A stretch of DNA of 64,000 nt from Myxococcales bacterium. Lineage in GTDB: Bacteria; Myxococcota_A; Polyangia; Fen-1088. The stretch covers positions 248,001-312,000 of the forward strand of contig JAGTJU010000006.1 in the NCBI GenBank assembly GCA_022184915.1. Reading direction: 5' to 3'. Every line of letters begins with the position of its first letter. Position 1 is the stretch's first letter. Shown one piece after another: positions 63,968 through 64,000 of this stretch. The position numbers and the translations under genes were made by a program. The notes beneath the pieces were generated by a model. It was not told the origin of the DNA. It did not search any database and worked only from the letters and a program-made list of their open reading frames with translations.

Positions 63968-64000
63968 CCTTGGCTCGCCGGGTGGGGCAGGTCGCCGCTT

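Overview
The window is about 64 kb of uniformly GC-rich DNA with dense, mostly short-gapped genes on both strands. It looks like chromosomal core sequence from a myxobacterium-like organism (Myxococcota). The pointers are a secreted matrixin-like protease with a MYXO-CTERM-type C-terminal tail, a kinase/TPR/GAF/sigma54-activator fusion of 1,680 residues, PEGA-domain and HEAT/TPR lipoproteins, a pair of outer-membrane beta-barrel proteins of the type common in that phylum, and a FadN/FadA fatty-acid oxidation pair. No rRNA, tRNA, CRISPR array, insertion sequence or prophage was seen. The taxonomic call is an inference from gene content only.

Layout. 1-9.5 kb: partial phenylalanine hydroxylase, a GT4 glycosyltransferase, a lytic-transglycosylase-like protein, a small HExxH protein coupled to an FAD dehydrogenase, a PilZ protein, a secreted propeller-like protein and folD. 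9.5-18.4 kb: a VWA plus TPR/HEAT pair, queG, gap with a strong terminator, a DUF523/DUF1722 protein, an RluA-type pseudouridine synthase and a CDP-alcohol phosphatidyltransferase. 18.4-30.4 kb: the fadN-fadA operon, a PEGA protein plus FG-GAP lipoprotein pair, mgtE, hemE, a quinone oxidoreductase coupled to an FKBP lipoprotein, and an MFS transporter.

30.5-36.9 kb is the most interesting block: nine closely spaced genes on the minus strand that read as one transcription unit for sulfur-carrier-protein-dependent cysteine synthesis. In transcription order they encode a tandem zinc-ribbon protein, a CoA-binding protein, CysK, a ThiF/MoeB-type E1, threonine synthase, a CysO/MoaD-like carrier, a second degenerate E1-like protein, a CysM-like synthase and a JAMM peptidase. 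Two details stand out. The carrier ends in Gly-Gly-Cys, the same structure as the CysO-cysteine adduct that the JAMM enzyme would cleave. The two E1-like proteins look complementary: one keeps the active site but lacks the N-terminal Arg-bearing helix, the other keeps that helix but has lost the nucleotide-binding loop. This suggests a heterodimeric bacterial E1.

37-49.8 kb: DUF721, RidA, a large carboxypeptidase-regulatory-like lipoprotein, a Tat protein plus MYXO-CTERM protease pair, an AsmA-like/GT51 gene broken by a one-base frameshift, a degenerate D-Ala-D-Ala-ligase paralogue, a HARE-HTH/Mrr-like protein, lipB, an ATP-grasp ligase, a GNAT acetyltransferase and a HEAT lipoprotein. 49.8-56.2 kb: the giant kinase/sigma54 activator, followed by a palindrome, a sigma54-type promoter and a small lipoprotein gene, which together look like a self-contained signalling circuit. 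56.3-64 kb: two outer-membrane proteins, ftsY divergent from smc, and a 2[4Fe-4S] ferredoxin.

Several genes (ridA, qor, folD) have -35/-10 promoter matches that place the transcript start at or next to the start codon, so leaderless or nearly leaderless mRNAs are likely common here. Start codons were chosen from ribosome binding sites, overlaps and domain limits and are noted where uncertain.
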